Below, piece after piece: positions 4,822-7,012 of a stretch of 7,012 nucleotides of DNA. The notes under the pieces were generated by a model. It ran no database searches and was not told the origin of the DNA. It saw only the letters and a program-made list of their open reading frames with translations. Each line of letters opens with the position of its first letter. Within the stretch, counting starts at the first letter, position 1. The position numbers and the translations under genes were made by a program. Source of the DNA: Pseudomonadota bacterium (GTDB lineage Bacteria > Pseudomonadota > Gammaproteobacteria > Burkholderiales > Gallionellaceae); contig JAJZUH010000104.1 of the NCBI GenBank assembly GCA_021847165.1, positions 1 through 7,012 of the forward strand, given 5' to 3'.

Positions 4822-5633
4822 CAGGCATCCTTCCCGAGTTCGTCGCCCAATTCCCGGGAACGCGCCGCCGCCGCATGGATCGCGGCGACGATGCTCTGCT
4901 TCACCTGGCTCGCTTCCATGCTGAGCAGCGCCTTCTCGGTCGTCCCTTTCTTGGACGTCACGCGGCCGCGCAAGATCGCGACATCTTCCTGGCTGCTCTC
5001 GGCCAGCTTGCTGGCGCCGAGGAAGGTATCCAGCACCAGTTGCCGCGCCTGCGCCTCGTCCAGCCCCAGCTCGTAGGCAGCCTGCTGCATCGCTTCGATG
5101 AAATAAAACACATAGGCCGGCCCGCTGCCCGAGATCGCCGTCACCGCGTCCAGCATCTCTTCGTCGTCGACCCACAAGGTGCTGCCCACCGCCGAAAGGA
5201 TGGATTCGGCACGATGGCATTGTTCCGGCGTGACGGCGGGCATGGCATACAGTGCGGTAACGCCGCTGCGTATGAGTGCCGGCGTATTCGGCATGCAGCG
5301 CACGATGTTATGCGTCCCCAGCCAGCGCGCCATGTCCTGCGTCCGGATTCCGGCCGCGATGGAAATGACGAGCTGTCCGGCCAGGGTCGGCGCAAGCTGC
5401 AGCGCAACCTCCTGCAGCTGTTGCGGCTTGATGGCCAGAATCAGCACCTCGGCGTGCGCCACCGCTGTCGCCAGTTCCGGCGTCGCCCGGACCCCGAATT
5501 CGTTGTGCAACTCCGCACTTTTTTCCTTGCTGACTTCCACAACGTGCATCTTGGACGGCGAGTATCCGCGCTTGATCAGGCCGCCGATCAGCGCCTTCGC
5601 CATGTTGCCACCGCCGATGAATGTAATCTTCAT
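4821..5633 (-). CDS. proC: Pyrroline-5-carboxylate reductase
   Basis: ProC reduces 1-pyrroline-5-carboxylate to L-proline with NAD(P)H, the last step of proline synthesis in the cytosol. At 270 residues it has the usual length. The N-terminal Rossmann domain begins KITFIGGGNMAKALIGGL (2-19) with the dinucleotide-binding Gly-rich loop. AIKPQQ (67-72) and VRCMPNTPA (111-119) are conserved in the family. The C-terminal dimer domain has the P5CR signature region DAVTAISGSGPAYVFYF (162-178), with the catalytic-site SGSGPAY, and RVTSKKGTTEKAL (224-236). The last motif more often reads TSPGGTT or TSKGGTT, so KKG is a minor variation. The ATG at 5633 follows AGGAAAG and lies 9 bases after the yggS stop. 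The gene is probably cotranscribed with yggS upstream and yggT downstream. Confidence 0.97.
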   Translation of the reverse strand: MKITFIGGGNMAKALIGGLIKRGYSPSKMHVVEVSKEKSAELHNEFGVRATPELATAVAHAEVLILAIKPQQLQEVALQLAPTLAGQLVISIAAGIRTQDMARWLGTHNIVRCMPNTPALIRSGVTALYAMPAVTPEQCHRAESILSAVGSTLWVDDEEMLDAVTAISGSGPAYVFYFIEAMQQAAYELGLDEAQARQLVLDTFLGASKLAESSQEDVAILRGRVTSKKGTTEKALLSMEASQVKQSIVAAIHAAAARSRELGDELGKDA

Positions 5634-5642
5634 TTGTCTTTC

Positions 5643-6326
5643 CTATGCTCTGTGACCGAATATTGCCGAGCCGATGCGCACGATGGTAGCCCCCTCCCGT
5701 ATAGCCGCCGGAAAATCCTGCGACATGCCCATCGACAAGGTATCCACCGCCATCCCCTGCTCTTTGATCTGTCCAAGCAGCTCGCGCATCTGCGCGAACG
5801 GCCTGCGTTGCTGCGTTTCTCCGGATGCAGGCGACGGTATCGACATCAAGCCGCGCAACCTGAGATGCGGCAACCGCGCCACCTCGCGCGCAAGTTGCAC
5901 AACCTCTGCCGGTGCGACGCCGCTCTTGGTCGCCTCGCCGCTCACGTTCACCTGCAAACATACATTCAGCGGCGGCATGTGCACGGGGCGCTGCGCCGAC
6001 AGGCGCTCGGCGATCTTCAGCCTGTCCACGCTGTGCACCCAGGCAAAATTCTCGGCGATCGCACGCGTCTTGTTGCTCTGGATGGGGCCGATGAAATGCC
6101 ATTCCAGCGGCAGGTCGCGCAATGCCGCGATCTTCTCCAGCGCTTCCTGCAGATAATTCTCGCCGAAAGCGAGCTGCCCGCCGCGATATGCCTCGCGTAC
6201 CGCTTCTGCCGGAAAGGTCTTGCTCACGGCCAGCAGATGGACATCCGCAACCCGCCTGCCTGCCGCTTCCACGGCATGCGAAATGGCCATGCGGGTCGCT
6301 TGCAAGTTGGAGAGGATTGCAGTCAT
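5643..6326 (-). CDS. yggS: YggS family PLP-binding protein (PLP homeostasis)
   Basis: This cytosolic protein of the YggS/PROSC (PLPBP) family binds pyridoxal 5'-phosphate and helps keep PLP and amino-acid pools balanced; it has no known enzyme reaction. From the Met at 6326 it is 227 residues. Motifs (residues from this Met) are LLAVSKTFP (32-40) with the PLP Schiff-base Lys36, FGENYLQE (54-61), HFIGPIQSNK (77-86), NVSGEATKSG (127-136), GLMSIP (159-164), SMGMSQDF (198-205) and RIGSAIFG (217-224) for the phosphate. An upstream ATG at 6347 would add seven residues. I chose 6326 because it puts the lysine at position 36 exactly as in E. coli and matches the family's N-terminus, but neither start has a strong ribosome binding site. 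It is first in the yggS-proC-yggT-yggU cluster and divergent from pilT. Confidence 0.94.
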   Translation of the reverse strand: MTAILSNLQATRMAISHAVEAAGRRVADVHLLAVSKTFPAEAVREAYRGGQLAFGENYLQEALEKIAALRDLPLEWHFIGPIQSNKTRAIAENFAWVHSVDRLKIAERLSAQRPVHMPPLNVCLQVNVSGEATKSGVAPAEVVQLAREVARLPHLRLRGLMSIPSPASGETQQRRPFAQMRELLGQIKEQGMAVDTLSMGMSQDFPAAIREGATIVRIGSAIFGHRA

Positions 6327-6329
6327 AAT
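6300..6329 (+). promoter_or_regulatory. Candidate pilT promoter inside the start of yggS
   Basis: TTGCAA (6300-6305) is followed after 18 bases by CATAAT (6324-6329, five of six to the -10). Transcription would start near 6336, giving a leader of about 43 bases before the pilT ATG. The -10 covers the proposed yggS start codon on the other strand, so the two divergent transcripts would overlap. Confidence 0.4.
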
Positions 6330-6371
6330 CACCCGGTCATTCGCCATTAAGCTCGGTTTTCAACGCTCAGG

Positions 6372-6377
6372 ATTATA
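6372..6377 (-). promoter_or_regulatory. Candidate -10 box of the yggS-proC operon promoter
   Basis: The minus strand reads TATAAT, a perfect -10, at 6377-6372, between the pilT ribosome binding site and its ATG. The expected -35 region, inside the pilT coding start, has no good match. The start site would be near 6365, giving a leader of 39 bases to the yggS start at 6326 and fitting either yggS start. Confidence 0.4.
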
Positions 6378-6378
6378 T

Positions 6379-7012
6379 ATGGATATCACCGAACTGCTCG
6401 CCTTCGGCGTGAAGAACAAAGCTTCCGACTTGCACCTCTCCGCCGGCCTGCCACCGATGATCCGCGTGCACGGCGACATGCGCCGCATCAACCTGCCTCC
6501 GATGGATCACAAGGAAGTGCACGCCATGGTGTACGACATCATGAACGACGGGCAGCGCAAGCATTACGAGGAAAACAAGGAAGTCGACTTCTCGTTCGAG
6601 GTGCCCAACCTGGCGCGCTTCCGTGTCAACGCCTTCATCCAGAACCGCGGCGCCGGCGCCGTGATGCGTACCATTCCCTCCAAGATCCTCACGCTGGAAG
6701 ACCTCAAGTGCCCGCCGATCTTCAAGGATATCTCCGAATTCCCGCGCGGCATGGTGCTGGTGACCGGCCCGACCGGCTCCGGTAAATCGACCACGCTGGC
6801 CGCGATGGTGAACCACATCAACGAAAACGAAATGGGCCACATCCTGACCGTGGAAGACCCGATCGAATTCGTGCACGAATCGAAAAAGTCGCTGGTCAAC
6901 CAGCGCGAGGTCGGCCCGCACACGCTGTCTTTCAACAACGCGCTGCGTTCCGCGCTGCGCGAGGACCCGGACGTGATCCTGGTGGGCGAAATGCGCGACC
7001 TGGAGACCATCC
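6379..7012 (+). CDS. pilT: Type IV pilus retraction ATPase PilT (N-terminal 211 residues, runs off the window)
   Basis: PilT is the hexameric cytoplasmic ATPase that powers type IV pilus retraction and twitching motility. The visible part matches it from the start: MDITELLAFGVKNKASDLHLS (1-21), an N-terminal PAS-like domain to about 100 with FRVNAF (81-86), then the RecA-like core. Walker A is GPTGSGKS (130-137). The Asp box is LTVEDPIEF (156-164). An Arg/His-region HTLSFNNALRSALREDPD (181-198) leads to Walker B VILVGEMRD (199-207) with catalytic Glu204, the same number as in Pseudomonas PilT. The ATG at 6379 follows AGGA (6369-6372). The sequence is open to the last base; about 130 residues, including the retraction motif AIRNLIRE-type region, lie outside. 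pilU often follows pilT in betaproteobacteria, which cannot be checked here. Confidence 0.97.
   Translation, partial: MDITELLAFGVKNKASDLHLSAGLPPMIRVHGDMRRINLPPMDHKEVHAMVYDIMNDGQRKHYEENKEVDFSFEVPNLARFRVNAFIQNRGAGAVMRTIPSKILTLEDLKCPPIFKDISEFPRGMVLVTGPTGSGKSTTLAAMVNHINENEMGHILTVEDPIEFVHESKKSLVNQREVGPHTLSFNNALRSALREDPDVILVGEMRDLETI

Noticed and set aside
4875..6350. Long plus-strand frame (491 codons) over proC and yggS
   Set aside because: It is a shadow of two confidently identified minus-strand genes; composition is Arg/His-rich and no motif is seen.
1..7012. CRISPR array, insertion sequence, integrase or phage genes
   Set aside because: No regularly spaced repeats, transposase motifs or terminal inverted repeats with target duplications were seen.

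Overview
The window looks like chromosomal DNA of a betaproteobacterium, with Gallionellaceae/Nitrosomonadales-type relatives as the best guess from memory. The evidence is the block pilT < > yggS-proC-yggT-yggU (DUF167), moderately high GC, Gram-negative-type signal peptide and Shine-Dalgarno sites, and a betaproteobacterial-looking HU. No database search was possible, so the taxon is an inference. Every gene is on the minus strand except pilT at the right edge.

Layout from left to right. Positions 1-552 hold no intact gene. A minus-strand open frame at 198-374 reads like the C-terminal half of an NTF2/SnoaL-fold protein with no start codon, so it is probably a gene remnant. Next come a small Cys-containing protein of unknown function (553-831) and an inositol-monophosphatase-family phosphatase (934-1743). 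After a 266-base spacer lies a stand-alone PstS-like periplasmic phosphate-binding protein (2010-3056). Then come HU (3536-3820, with a strong intrinsic terminator) and the compact cluster yggU-yggT-proC-yggS (3974-6326). At the far right pilT, the type IV pilus retraction ATPase, starts divergently and runs off the end.

The main discovery is in the long leader of the pstS-like gene. On the minus strand at about 3246-3333 the sequence has the hallmark segments of a cyclic-di-GMP-I (GEMM-I) riboswitch: GGGCAAAC, a GAAA-capped hairpin, GGACGCAAA, a CUAAG/UAUGA tetraloop-receptor-like pair, and GCGGG followed by a CCGG segment. A 7-bp hairpin with a short U-tract (3216-3240) follows at once and looks like the terminator of the expression platform. 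An alternative pairing (GCGGGAU with AUCGCGC) would be incompatible with both aptamer and terminator, which suggests control by premature termination, most simply an OFF switch. There are no pstCAB genes beside this PstS-like protein. Control by a biofilm/motility second messenger points to a role other than, or in addition to, ordinary phosphate uptake.

How the genes work together: yggS (PLP homeostasis), proC (last step of proline synthesis), yggT and yggU are tightly packed and probably co-transcribed from a promoter that overlaps the start of pilT. HU is a separate unit closed by its own terminator. The pstS-like gene is transcribed alone behind the riboswitch. The phosphatase and the 92-residue protein follow further downstream on the same strand, and their promoters are not clear.
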